Source: Paraphysomonas bandaiensis (taxonomy: Eukaryota; Chrysophyceae). Taken from it: a DNA stretch of 64,000 nucleotides. The notes beneath the pieces were generated by a model. The model made no database searches. It was given only the letters and a program-made list of their open reading frames with translations, and was not told the DNA's origin. Location: positions 1-64,000 of the forward strand of contig CBFFRP010000133.1 of NCBI GenBank assembly GCA_965644295.1, in the 5' to 3' direction. Position numbers and translations under genes: made by a program. This document shows, one piece after another, positions 1 through 11,653 of the stretch; the stretch's first letter is position 1; each line of letters opens with the position of its first letter.

Positions 1-394
1 CATACATACATACATACATACATACATACATACATACATACATACATACATACATACATACATACATACATACATACATACATACATACATACATACATA
101 CATACATACATACATACATACATACATACATACATACATACATACATACATACATACATACATACATACATACATACATACATACATACATGCATACATA
201 CATACATACATACATACATACATACATACATACATACATACATGCATACATACATACATACATACATACATACATACATACATACATACATACATACATA
301 CATACATACATACATACATACATACATACATACATACATACATACATACATACATACATACATACATACATACATACATACATACATACATACA

Positions 395-428
<34 letters not shown>

Positions 429-602
429 CATACATACATACATACATACATACATACATACATACATACATACATACATACATACATACATACATACATA
501 CATACATACATACATACATACATACATACATACATACATACATACATACATGCATACATACATACATACATACATACATACATACATACATAGATACATA
601 CA

Positions 603-636
<34 letters not shown>

Positions 637-960
637 CATACATACATAAATACATACATACATACATACATACATACATACATACATACATACATACATA
701 CATACATACATACATACATACATACATACATACATACATACATACATACATACATACATACATACATACATACATACATACATACATACATACATACATA
801 CATACATACATACATACATACATACATACATACATACATACATACATACATACATACATACATACATACATACATACATACATACATACATACATACATA
901 CATACATACATACATACATACATACATACATACATACATACATACATACATACATACATA
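1..960. repeat. (CATA)n tetranucleotide array, upstream of the first gene
   Basis: Almost uninterrupted CATA units fill the first 960 bases, with rare single-base variants (CATG near 190, 242 and 552; CATATATA near 421 and 631; TAGA near 591; CATAAATA near 647). A 4-base unit contains no stop in any plus frame, so long His-Thr-Tyr-Ile reading frames appear; I treat these as non-coding. It ends 99 bases before the start of the gene at 1059. The array is cut by the window edge, so its real length is unknown. Confidence 0.97.
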
Positions 961-1058
961 GATCTCATTATCGAAACAGCACACATATAAGTCATGCTCC
1001 TATACCTCTCCTAATAAACTAAACTCTATCTCATGTCACCTACTCTCTAGCCCCTGTT

Positions 1059-2194
1059 ATGACATTCTCACTAGGCGGTTATGATATTAAATCAGCCGGT
1101 CTGGTTGGCTGTATATTATATACAATATTCTCAGTTATATGTATAATACGCATATGTATAGCTATAAACAATCATTTATATGATTTCAAGTTACTATTTC
1201 ACACTGTATTATATATAAATGGTATACTTGAATTTCTATACTTCTTCTGGTTACTTTTATATGACAGATATACGTTAGTTGGATATTGTTTTCATTTATG
1301 TGCACTACTTGTGAATGTTATTGCATTTGCTATTATAGCGCATCATTGGAACTCTGCTATTGCGTATCGTAATGATAATAGACGTTCAGTGTATGTGCTT
1401 TTGTCATTTATTGGTCTGAATGTTGTCTTTACAGTAGTTGGTGTTGGGTACCTATGTAAGACTTCATCCTTACTGTGAATATTATCTGATATATATAACA
1501 GGTGTAGAGGGAAGCTATGACGACTATGTGAATAACAGTTGGGCGTATATGAGTATTGTCTTGGTGAACGGGTTCTCAATTTTTCTGCTCTCTTGCGGTT
1601 TGCTACTATATGGTAATATTGTACGTCGAAAGCTCGCCCTGTCACTTCGCAGCCCTCTTGCCAATCCTGCAGACAACAATCATAAGCTTCACGTACTTCG
1701 CCGGATTCGCACAATATTAGGCCTATGTTCGGTGTGTTTCTTTTTAAGAGTAGTTTGTATGGCGGCAGTGTTGTCTGACTTTTCCAATAATGAGACACTG
1801 ACAGATCAAGTGCCGTTGATCTCGTGGTTTCTTTTGTCATCATGGATTCCTACTCTTGGTCCGGTAAGCTTCTTGTCTTGTTCTATTATTTACGACAAAG
1901 TTGAAGAACCCTTATATTTTGTAGGGTTTCACTTTGCTGTATGTCATGCGGCCAAAGGCTTCACATCCGCTGGAGGACAAAGATGCGTACTATCCGGTGC
2001 GTAGACAAAGACAGTTGTATTCTAGTAGCTCGGACGGGTGTGACACAGACTCTGGTGTGTCGGCACAAGATGTGGTGATGCATCCCTCCACTGTTAGCCC
2101 TGGAGAAGGGTTGGCGATTAGATATGACGACTTCTCTGCCGATAATAGATTCATATACTCCGATGATTACGACTTAGAGCATGAGTATAATTGA
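1059..2194 (+). CDS. Seven-pass membrane protein, TOM1/THH1-like
   Basis: Three exons join in frame: 1059-1455, 1502-1863 and 1925-2194, giving about 341 residues. Introns are 46 and 61 bases with GTAAGA/GTAAGC donors and CAG/TAG acceptors. Seven hydrophobic stretches are visible: GLVGCILYTIFSVICII, LLFHTVLYINGILEFLYFFW, a third around HLCALLVNVIAFAII, YVLLSFIGLNVVFTVV, YMSIVLVNGFSIFLLSC, ILGLCSVCFFLRVVCM, and a last one around WIPTLGPGFTLLYVMRP. The basic stretch before helix six (HKLHVLRRIRTILG) and the final Pro/Met-Arg-Pro segment resemble the TOM1/THH1/TOM3 family; a GPCR-like receptor is the alternative. A roughly 75-residue acidic, Ser-rich tail follows, probably cytoplasmic. It converges on the gene at 2692-4086. 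Confidence 0.75.
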
Positions 2195-2437
2195 TGGATA
2201 GTGCTTCCTAGTCGGTTTTCTGATTTTTTGCCGGCGTATCTGTTGTAGCGAGATATATAAATGTGCATATAGCTAATGGTGTTGTAACTTGTATAAATAT
2301 ATATTAAAGGTAGTAGTATGTTTAAATTCGTATCCTGCACGTGGAATAAATAATAAATTCGGGTCGCAGTATTGTCAATTCAAGTGCAAAGTGCTCGACA
2401 AGCTTTCTCTTAGAGGCCGGTCATTTATTACTTTGGC

Positions 2438-2520
2438 TTTGTACTTACACCAAAAATAGTGTGACTACGTCGTAGGTAATTCCACCAATTTGACTGGGTT
2501 TAATAATAATTCCCAATTTA
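2438..2520 (-). repeat. End fragment of the 42.4-kb MULE-like MITE family
   Basis: Read on the minus strand this segment (AATTGGGAATTATTATT, then a CAGTCAAATTGGTGGAATT-type core) matches the end of the element at 42,406-42,790 and a third copy near 46,670-46,745. It lies in the 0.5-kb gap between two convergent genes. The rest of 2195-2691 shows no coding sign. Confidence 0.6.
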
Positions 2521-2691
2521 CTTAGTATGGTACAGGGCACAGCAAGCTAGTATGACGAGAAATTTTATTCAGGCAACAAAGCAATACCAGCACTCATACA
2601 AATCTTCTACTTACACCATATCGACACTTACTTATAACATTTCCATATCGTAGTACTATCAGATATACTACACCGATTAAAAAACCCTTGT

Positions 2692-4086
2692 TTAAGACAC
2701 GGATTTTCGGTTTCTTATTTCAGTAGAAGATATGTCGCACCGAAACAAACTCTCTGGCATTCCCAGAAATTTCTGACACATGCACTTTGGCAGAGCAGCC
2801 TTCTCTAATAAGCTTTCACAAGTTGTAAACTCACCAGTCTTTTCCACCCGCCCGCCTACAACAACTTCAGGCATAGGGCTTTTATCACTCCCATGTTCCT
2901 CAGTGCCCAACATACCAGTCAATGTTGCTATCATTGTATCACGACAGTTGTCATAGTACTTCGTATCCAGCAGTCGGGAGAGGGTATCCGCCCCCATTAC
3001 AAACGTGCAATTGGGAAATAACTTAGACTTCGACGCAAAGAGCGGCTGGGATGTGATGCACAGGGCAACGTTTGTGAGTCCAGCTTGAGACAAAAGGGGA
3101 CTGTCAGCGATATCTCTCACTCTACGAGATATTTCCTCGACACTCAAAGGAGGTTTATCTGCATTGACAGCAGCAATCTCAAATACAACTGGGGGTGCGG
3201 TCGCTTTATCATCAGATGATGTATCTTGAGGACACGCGGCAGATAAAGCAGTTATGGCGGCTTGCACAAGTGCAATATGCCCTTCATGTAGTGGATTAAA
3301 GGAACCCGAGTACACTATTGTGCGGGGAGGAAGGGGTGCGTCTTCATAGAAAGCGAACTCACTACTCAGACCCCCGTCGCTATTTCCTATCCAGCCAGCA
3401 GGACGGCGGATGAAGAGTGACATCGTTGATCGACCTTCAATTATATCCGTGAGCACGGCCTCTGCAGGCTTTGGACGAGATGACATAACAATATTCTCGG
3501 TCGCAGGGGAGCCATCAATATGGGTAGAGGGAAGTAGATAGTCGCGAGGCAGTGGAGTACAATTAGCATAATGCGCAACGGCGTCCAGAATCAATCGGGA
3601 ACAGACATAATCTTCCTCGTCACGACTACGCTCACCCTTCTCCAGTACTAGTGACCACTCTGTCGACGAGCCTGATGAAGAGGCCGCTACATGACACCGG
3701 TGTAGCCCCCGCCTAGGCTGAAACGACACTAGCGCTGCTGTACATGCAACAGCAAACACATTGCTTGATGCAAGAGAATTAAAGTCCCTCGTCTCTGACA
3801 GTATATAGCCTATCGTCTGCTTGAGTGCAGCAGAGGCCATATGAATCGCCGTATCAGCAGAAGACGATTTTTTTGGTGAGAAATGCAAGAGTTCAATGTT
3901 AGCAGCACGGGAATAAGGAATAGATGCATGTAAGAGACTGTTTGAGGCGCCTGGAACTGTGAAGAGCCAGTACATGCACTGCGCCCCACCCCCTGTGCTT
4001 ACTACTGAGAGTTTGTTGCAAGGAGAGGAGGTGTAGATGGTAGAGAGAAAGTCGACAATAGAACTACGGGGAAGTAGCTGTTGCAT
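2692..4086 (-). CDS. CinA-like domain fused to HxGH nucleotidyltransferase
   Basis: Single open frame of 464 residues with no visible intron; ATG at 4086. The first ~170 residues look like a CinA C-terminal (nicotinamide-nucleotide amidase type) domain: STGGGAQCMYWLFTVPGAS corresponds to that family's glycine-rich TG(G)..VPG(A/S)S signature. From about residue 258 a nucleotidylyltransferase begins, with SGSFNPLHEGH carrying the (H/T)xGH-type site, FVMGADTLSRLLDTKYY in the middle, and ISSTEIR at the extreme C-terminus, the usual second substrate motif of NMN/nicotinate-mononucleotide adenylyltransferases. The likely role is NAD or related nucleotide metabolism, with one domain making and the other hydrolysing a nucleotide linkage. 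Similar fusions are known in plants and other eukaryotes from memory. Substrate is inferred, not shown. It diverges from CFAP221 across a CATA array. Confidence 0.82.
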   Translation of the reverse strand: MQQLLPRSSIVDFLSTIYTSSPCNKLSVVSTGGGAQCMYWLFTVPGASNSLLHASIPYSRAANIELLHFSPKKSSSADTAIHMASAALKQTIGYILSETRDFNSLASSNVFAVACTAALVSFQPRRGLHRCHVAASSSGSSTEWSLVLEKGERSRDEEDYVCSRLILDAVAHYANCTPLPRDYLLPSTHIDGSPATENIVMSSRPKPAEAVLTDIIEGRSTMSLFIRRPAGWIGNSDGGLSSEFAFYEDAPLPPRTIVYSGSFNPLHEGHIALVQAAITALSAACPQDTSSDDKATAPPVVFEIAAVNADKPPLSVEEISRRVRDIADSPLLSQAGLTNVALCITSQPLFASKSKLFPNCTFVMGADTLSRLLDTKYYDNCRDTMIATLTGMLGTEEHGSDKSPMPEVVVGGRVEKTGEFTTCESLLEKAALPKCMCQKFLGMPESLFRCDISSTEIRNRKSVS

Positions 4087-4201
4087 GGTTGATAGTGGAA
4101 ATATATCTGTTCAGATTGTTATATACCCAACCTTCCTTTGCACATACATATAGAGCACCTACCTACCCCGACCCCCACCCACCAACATATCTATCCACAT
4201 A

Positions 4202-4208
4202 CATATAC

Positions 4209-4239
<31 letters not shown>

Positions 4240-4551
4240 CATACATACATACATACATACATACATACATACATACATACATACATACATACATACATAC
4301 ATACATACATACATACATACATACATACATACATACATACATACATACATACATACATACATACATAGATACATACATACATAGATACATACATACATAC
4401 ATACATACATACATACATACATACATACATACATACATACATACATACATACATACATACATACATACATACATACATACATACATACAGACATACATAC
4501 ATACATACATACATACATACATACCTACCTACCTACCTACATACATACATA
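4202..4551. repeat. (CATA)n array between divergent gene starts
   Basis: About 350 bases of CATA units with scattered TAGATA, CAGACA and CCTACCTA variants. It lies between the minus-strand start at 4086 and the plus-strand start at 4845, so it occupies a head-to-head promoter region. The long open frames over it are repeat artefacts. Confidence 0.95.
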
Positions 4552-4844
4552 AAGGACTACAATGTATCCTCACTCATCAGTTACATTGTCCACCCTGTAT
4601 GTGTGTATGTGTGTGTGTATGATATGCAGCAGCCAGGCTATGCATACATACATACATATACATGCATTTAAACATACTTCTCTCACTTCGCTCAGTTACT
4701 CTCATATATACTTCCTTATATATGAATATCACTGTAGAGATCCACATAACTCTCACTATATCACTCTATTAACAATATAGACCTAATTACATGTCTACAT
4801 AACCTCTCATCTTACTCTGACCGTTCCAATCCATCAATCTTCAT

Positions 4845-7800
4845 ATGGATAGTATAGACGACTATCCAGATTTGGATTTTAGTTCCAATATAGATGAGGA
4901 TTATGATACTGCAATGAATACAAAGAAATTTTATATTCCTGATGGAAATGATGAAGTGGGAATAGGTCGTAGTCGTCACTTTGTTTCTCATCCAACTGTA
5001 GTTCATTTTGGTGGTTTTACTGTTAATGAATATCATGAACAAACGATATCAGTCGTTAATTGTTCATCTCATAGTCAAAGACTCAGTATATTACCACCTA
5101 CAACAGATTATTATAAGGTTTATTATATATATGTTATCATATGAATGGAATTAATGTGATGTATAGATTACATTTACAAAATGTGGACTTTTGGCTCCTG
5201 GAATGTCTCAGAAAATTACTATTAAATTCAGACCACTTGAGTATAAGTACCATTATGATTGCATAAGAATCCACGCTGATGGACAGGATCTACTCATTCC
5301 TATTCACGGATACCCAGTTATCAATCAAGTAGACTTTCCGACACTTATTTCTTTTGGGGATTCTCCTCTTTGTGAACCTGCTCAAAAGGTGCGCCGAGAT
5401 GTAATTGTATGCTGTACTCGTTCTGATCTATACACTGTACAGACAATAAAGCTTCGCTGCTCAATTCCGATCAACTTTTCCTTTAGTATAGAGATCATTC
5501 AACCTCATCCGTACTTTACTATAAAACCTGTAAAAGGTGTTGTTCCTGCCAATGGTTCGGTTGGCATCACTATCACCTTCAATCCTATTACCCTCGGCAC
5601 CTGCACCACTGTGGTGCGGCTCTTTCTTGCCCAACACAACTTTAAACCAATCGAGGCTGTCATCAATGCACGGGCTGTGTCGGGGATTCTAGAGGAGAAG
5701 GCTATTCGTGAGGTAGAGGCGCGATTAACACAAACAATGATGACAAAAGGACGAGCATTAGCAGAGACACTTGGGAAGAGCTCCTTCAAGCAAACGAGCT
5801 CAATACAATCGCCAGAAACCACTGAAGAACGGCCAGAAGGAAATGAGACAATCTCCACCCTTCCGTACCCTCCAAGAGAAAAGAAAAAGTCACACTCCAT
5901 GCGAAACCGAATTGATCCCGTTGCAACTGTACTAAAGAAGACTTTTGGTGCGAATGACCTCGATTCCGCTTTATCAGGGGCTCTTATGGACCAATCGCTA
6001 CTGACCAACAGAGTTCCCACAATGATAGAATCTGGCCCAATGAATGGCACGAAAAAGGTGGTGGGAGATAAAAAGGCTCTACAGAAAGTGCACCCCCGTG
6101 GAATCGGCTCAGGAAATGTGTTTGACGCGGGTGCAGAGTATATTGCGGAACACAACCGTCAGCTTGCAGAGCGAACTGGCTCGGTTAAAACTGTGAAGAG
6201 CACTGCAACAGATGGAGCAGCGGAAAACGAAAAAGTCTTAGACGGGCTTAGGATACCCGATAAATTAAATTCGACTGCCTCTGTAAACTTTGTTTTGACC
6301 CAAGAGGTAGGCAAACTGAAACCTAAAGATCTCAAGATAGCTATTGAGAAAAATCGTGAGGAGCGCCGTAAACAAGAAGAGGAGCAGCAGCGAATTCGTG
6401 AGGAAGGAGGAGGGGGTGAGGCAGGAGGGGCCCTTGATTTGAGAGCTGTGTTAGCGGACGAGAAACTTAATAGTGAGCCTGGGGACGCTTTCAAACGACA
6501 ACTACGAGAGATGGCCTTCCTAGCTGATGTAGATGAAGTTAAGAAAATGGAAGTCGAGAAGACTTTTCGTGTTTCTGAGGAGTTTATTGGGGCATCTATG
6601 CTATCTCAGGATGACATCAAGGTTGTAATGGATCAGAGGAAGGCTAACTACAGACATAGGAAGCGAGCTGAGTGGCGAAACTCTCAGTCACGTATGCACA
6701 CGAAACTCTTTATTGCGGCCAGTGAGGAGGCTAGAGCTGGAGCTCCTACGAAATTTACTTATGCAGACGGGGAGTTGCCGGCCCATCCAAAGTCATTTGA
6801 CACTAACAAGAATGATATATGGGGGAAACGCATGAACACTTTACGTCGCTTGGTTGGGTTTGTGAGTAAGTGGATAATTCAGCGGCGTGTAATGAGGCGA
6901 TTGGAAAAATTCAGAACGTGCTTAAAAAATGCTGGAGTGGTTGACGCAGCAACGATGAAAGAGTTCGTCGAGATGGAGAGCAGCGACACACATCGACCGG
7001 ACGTGGCTGCCCCCACGGGACTTGAGGCCCCATTAACTGAATCACTTTCTGGGGTAGATACGGACGCGGAACCTCAATCACTGTCTGTTCTTGTCTGTTC
7101 TATGCCCAACCAATCCCTGGTTAGGCGAGCTGCCGCCGAATCGGCCATGATGGATGGCTTTAATTTCAATTCTAACATGGCCCGACGCGTGTTATTTCCG
7201 AAATTTGTTGCAGACGAGGTGTCAACTCGTAAAAAGATGGAGTCAGTTCCTATTGACGACCCTATAGGTTTCGACGACCGCACTTTTTTTCCGCTTAAGA
7301 CCCGGGCAGAGTACGTCGATATGGAGTATGGCAAGGAAGCCGTACCGAACTCTCCACTTTATTTCTTACCTGTAGCGAGTACTCAAATGTCACATCTGTT
7401 TGGCGCTACAGAAGAACAATCGGTTCGTCCTCCTGCTGGAGGACTGTACACACCAGAGGACATTAAAACTCTATTAGCGGGAGGTAGTGATGGGATATTC
7501 GGAGCACCTGAGTTTCCACTCCCACCGGCGCAGCCAGAACATAAGCCAGAAGAAACACATGGATCAGTGCGATTTGATTCTTCCGTTACCGGCGGTGAAA
7601 TCTCCAGTGAGACAGCTGATTTAGTAATGGAATCAGATCTGGTCACATGTCCTGCGTGGATGACAGATACGAGACACAAAAACCAGAATGCATTATATTC
7701 CGAGCCGTCTGCAGATCGGGATGTGTTCCGCACAAGACCGGAGTTCCGCACTTATATCCCACACGTTATGACTAAAGAAACGGACCCTGATTGGGTTCTT

Positions 7801-8748
7801 CGTGCTGGCAACACCAAGCTAGAGTTTGATAAAGACAACAGCCTCAGGGCGAAGTACGTATACCCTTACTAAGTTTACGTCTTGCGATTAATCGTGTGTT
7901 TCTTGCTCAGGTTACTTGACATCCCAGGATTTGAGTCTGCTCACACTTACTTGTTGGCATCATATTCGAGTCGTATTGGGGATCCGTTTCCACCACCTGG
8001 TCCAACCCTGACTGATTTCTATATGCCGGATACCGATCGTCATGGGTCGGGGTTATTCTGTATGTCCAATGACCACCAGCGTGCTCTTACAGAGGAAGAC
8101 CATGACGTTCGCCCTTTACAGAATCGGCTCGCTCGAGAGGACTGCTTGACAGACAGTGAGAGTGATGAAGAAGAGAGCTATCATATACCACCCCCAAGTA
8201 TGGATCTAGTTAAACAGGTCCTACGTCCCCCAACCCCGCCACCTGCTGAAGAAGTGAATAGTGCTCCTGAGAAAGGAAAGAAAGGAAAAAAGAATGAACC
8301 AACTTCAGTCTCAGCTGCTGCTGCTAATTCAGACGTCCCTCCTTCTCCCTCCAAAACTATAGGAGGAGATACATATTCTGCGTTGGATGAAGCTGATCGT
8401 CGGGTCGATCAAGTGGAGCTTATGAGAGACAGGAAAACCCTTGAATATGAAGCTTACATGAAGAAGTGTCACCAACAAAAGGTGGACAACTTTACAGAGA
8501 GGTACAGTTGATATTGATAAAGAAGTTGGTTACTATAACATTTGAATTACAGACTGATACAGATATCCGAGGCCTCCACATGTCCCCTTCAAAGTTTGCC
8601 TGTGCAGTTGCCGCTACACCAATATGAAGAAGAAATGCTATCTGTGTTGGAGGAACAGGTACCACCGCTATCGAATAGCTATATCGAGCAGGGTTTGAAC
8701 ACGTCTTTGGGCTCACCTAGTAGATTCGGCTTAAGCACATTTAATTGA
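4845..8748 (+). CDS. CFAP221: Cilia- and flagella-associated protein 221 (PCDP1-like)
   Basis: Four exons (4845-5117, 5167-7853, 7911-8501, 8553-8748) give about 1,248 residues; introns are 49, 57 and 51 bases. The first ~300 residues hold ASH/MSP-like beta domains: HPTVVHFGGFTVNEYHEQTI, then across intron 1 KITFTKCGLLAPGMSQKITI followed by YHYDCIRIHADGQDLLIPIH. These segments are characteristic of CFAP221/Pcdp1, a calmodulin-binding protein of the central-pair C1d projection. The second intron uses donor GTACGT splitting a Lys codon; reading through instead hits a stop six bases later. A long charged middle region has coiled-coil parts (residues ~390-420) and basic patches near 6640-6900. 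The C-terminal 260 residues are acidic and Pro-rich. It implies a motile cilium, as does RSPH9 in this window. Confidence 0.9.
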
Positions 8749-9724
8749 TATTTAGATCCTATTGCGTAATGTGTCAACGGGTCGGAATCTGAACTTTAGT
8801 GTGTATGGACTAACGGCATCTGCATGTAGTATGTTAATAAAATGGTATTTGTGTTGTGATAGTAGATAATTATTAATAGTGTCAGGATTTTGCACTTGAC
8901 ATATTAGGAACACATCAGCAAGAATGACTAGACTACAACAGCAAATCTCACCTCACTATTTCCTTTGTAGTGGTCTATTTACATATTGTGTATTTACCTG
9001 GAACATTAATGTGGTTTATTTTATCGTGCTATATCATGCAAGTGGGATGGCTTCAATAAAGAATTGATCTTTATAATAGTGAAACAATGTTGTGATTATT
9101 AGAGTGTAAGTAATGAACACGATGGAGTGAAAATTATGAATAACAATATAGAACGTAGCTATCATGCACAACGGAATAGTTAGAAGTGTAACTGATAATG
9201 ACGACGTTATGATGACGATCACGTATCTTCGACAGATACTCTCTCTAATTCAGTTCATGGTATATTTCATTGAACATTATAGCTCACAGATACAATAATG
9301 TATTAAGCTGAATCCTAATAACTTCAAAAAAAATCGCAATCAATAGAATTATGAGCATATGTTATTTACTCAGTTAATAATATATTATAACTTATAACTT
9401 CTTAAATACAAGCTTGAGTAATAAATGTATTTAATTTAGTATCATCTCTTGTCTGAATTTCAAAACTTAGACTTTTCACTTTTCGCTCTCGCTTCAAAAC
9501 ATTGAGCGCGGGACGATATATAGCTTCCTTACCCCTTATAACCCGTGGTAAAATATAACTATATTTCATAGTATATCTACATATTCACTTAGTCCTTCCC
9601 TCAAAATACGCTGTCAAAATTGCAGTGTTAATGTATCAATATAAAAATATTTTGCCATTAAACTATATAAAATATATAGAATCTCTTTGTCACTTGTTGG
9701 GTAAGAGGTACGAAATTGTATGGA

Positions 9725-10085
9725 GTATCCCTCAACAGAGTTGGACTCGTTCCTTTTCTTGGTGTTCTGGGGGATAAGTAACGGAGAGATTTCTTTGGGA
9801 AAATAATAAAGCGAGAGATAGCGTTCTGCTCACGCATAGCCTAAATATACAAGGACACTAATTTATAGGTGTCACTTGTGTAGACGTATTTAGACCCTGA
9901 CAAATAAACAGGTATCCGGGAATGGGCCCACCTACTGAGGTCAAACATCCGGACTGTTCACCTTAAGGACTCAAAATTCTTAAGTCAGCAGAGATGCCAG
10001 GTATATCAACATTGTGCTTGCTCATTGTGTTTGCTTTTTGAGGGATAGAGCAAGAGTGGTTGCACCTTGTGCTTGCGGTGTACCT
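9725..10085. repeat. Dispersed repeat, copy related to 40,975-41,330
   Basis: Shares many blocks with 40,975-41,330: TGGTGTTCTGGGG, GTGTCACTTGTGTAGACGT, ATCCGGGAATGGGCCCACCT and CATCCGGACTGT occur in the same order and spacing. Its right end (GGTTGCACCTTGTGCTTGCGGTG) matches in reverse orientation the GCACCAAGGTGCAACCACTT blocks near 24,425-24,455 and 41,825-41,850. No intact gene is visible, so it is a degenerate or non-autonomous transposable element of unknown class. Confidence 0.7.
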
Positions 10086-10106
10086 TCAACTGTTTAGTAC
10101 AATTAT

Positions 10107-10585
10107 ATTTTATATATAAAGTCGAGGTAAATTAATACCAAAATCTGGTAAAGCGATTTCACCAGGTTTCATATATATCTAAGTATAGAGTTATTATTTT
10201 ACTGTGATTTGTATCTGAGAGGTTAAAGATAAAGAAAAAGTTGCAAGTATAGTTGTTATTACTAGCAGTATTTATTGCGTTACCAATTGGCCCTGCTACT
10301 TGTGTTTTGTACTATCATATTCTCATATATATAGCTACATTTGCCTCTCTTGAGATTGCAAACGCTCCAACCGAAGAGCCTGATTTTGGATACATTGCAT
10401 ACGCATATTATAGCTATCTTCACCACTACTACTTACAGTAGTATTAGTACCTATGCTCGGAGACGACACGGCAACAGCCGTAGGGGGCACATTTTACAAG
10501 CAGGTGGAGGATCATCCGCAGATAGTGGATCATCATTTCTTTTCATTTCACCAGGTTTTGGTATTACCTCGACTTATAATATATA
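10107..10585. mobile_element. Small inverted-repeat element (MITE-like)
   Basis: The left end (AAGTCGAGGTAA, then ACCAAAATCTGGT after a short spacer, about 10,119-10,150) is repeated inverted at the right end (ACCAGGTTTTGGTATTACCTCGACTT, about 10,550-10,575). The flanking AT-rich bases also pair, giving a ~480-bp element. A further end with the same motif (AAGTCGATGTAATACCAAAACC) occurs near 10,942, suggesting a second, nested or truncated copy. No transposase frame is present. Confidence 0.65.
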
Positions 10586-11653
10586 ACATATTGAATGTCA
10601 TCTTTTTGTCAAGAAGCTACTAAATTGAAGTAATCTAATAAATAGCAATGCTAATAAATTCCCGAACAACGTCAAGACACTTATTTGTGTCCCATGTTGC
10701 ACCACACAAGCCTTAGGTTATGAATGAGTAGAATATTACCTGCTACTAGCTACATATAGTCGGATATCAGAGTTAAGCGCTATAGGTAGTTAATAAATTG
10801 TTTTATTACATTAGTTCTGACTCTTACACCCCTCTTTTGCAAATAATCAGACATTCACTATTTTCCTTTTAAACTTTATCACCGTTTATATGCAAGAAAG
10901 TCAAATGTAAACGCTACAAAAATATCTACTTTCATATCAAAAGTCGATGTAATACCAAAACCTGGTGAAATCTCAGATACCAATTACAGTAAAATAATAA
11001 TTTCGGAGTGTATTAATTCGATGTAGATAACTTTTGTGTTTAGCTTCGCGTTGCTGTCGAAGGCTTCGTAATCATGATTAGGTGTAATAAAGGCTTTATA
11101 TTGATGAGAAGCTCATAAGGCTTTAAGTTGTATAGTACACTATGAAGGGTTTTGGTGATGACTTTATTCAATGAGGAAATGTTTCTTTATTTTACATCAG
11201 ACTTTTACAGTGAATTCACGATTCATGATATATTCTGTGTAGCATTTATATAAAATGCACCAATAGTACATGTGTGTACTGATTTTTTATTTACGCTATA
11301 ATATTGAATTAAATTGATAAGGATATCCCTACGTCTTTTAGCTTATAGCACCATCACTAGTTGATTAATAGATCCGATACGAGCGACAGCTAACAACCAT
11401 CAAACAAAGAGTATGACTAACGATAACATCCCACACGGAGAAGATCCAAACTCCACAGTAATCCCGTATATCGTGGAAACAGTTGTTTGTATGTAGATAT
11501 ATATTCAAGTAATCACTCTGGGTCTCGCGTTAAGAGCATAGTCATGTTTAAATTTCGAAAAGTGGGGCCCAGTTACTGGTCTGCCATAAAAAATTAGGCC
11601 AGTACAACATATCGAGACAAAGGTATGACTATATAATCAACACAGCCAGTTAC

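Larger units (their letters stand above)
8749..11653. other. Gene-free, repeat-rich gap between convergent genes
   Basis: No reading frame with protein-like composition is present across 2.9 kb. It holds a dispersed repeat copy (9725-10085), a small inverted-repeat element (10,107-10,585), another end of the same element near 10,940-11,010, and near 10,800-10,850 a minus-strand match to the 24,310-24,350 segment. The remainder is AT-rich sequence in which I see nothing specific. Confidence 0.7.

Noticed and set aside
1-960. Telomeric repeat at the window edge
   Set aside because: The unit CATA is not a telomere motif, and the same repeat is found internally at many sites.
190-990. Long His-Thr-Tyr-Ile open frames over the CATA array
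   Set aside because: A 4-base repeat without stops yields open frames in all three phases; composition is purely repeat-driven.
5505-6155. Minus-strand 216-residue frame inside CFAP221
   Set aside because: Antisense shadow of a conserved coding exon, with no family resemblance.
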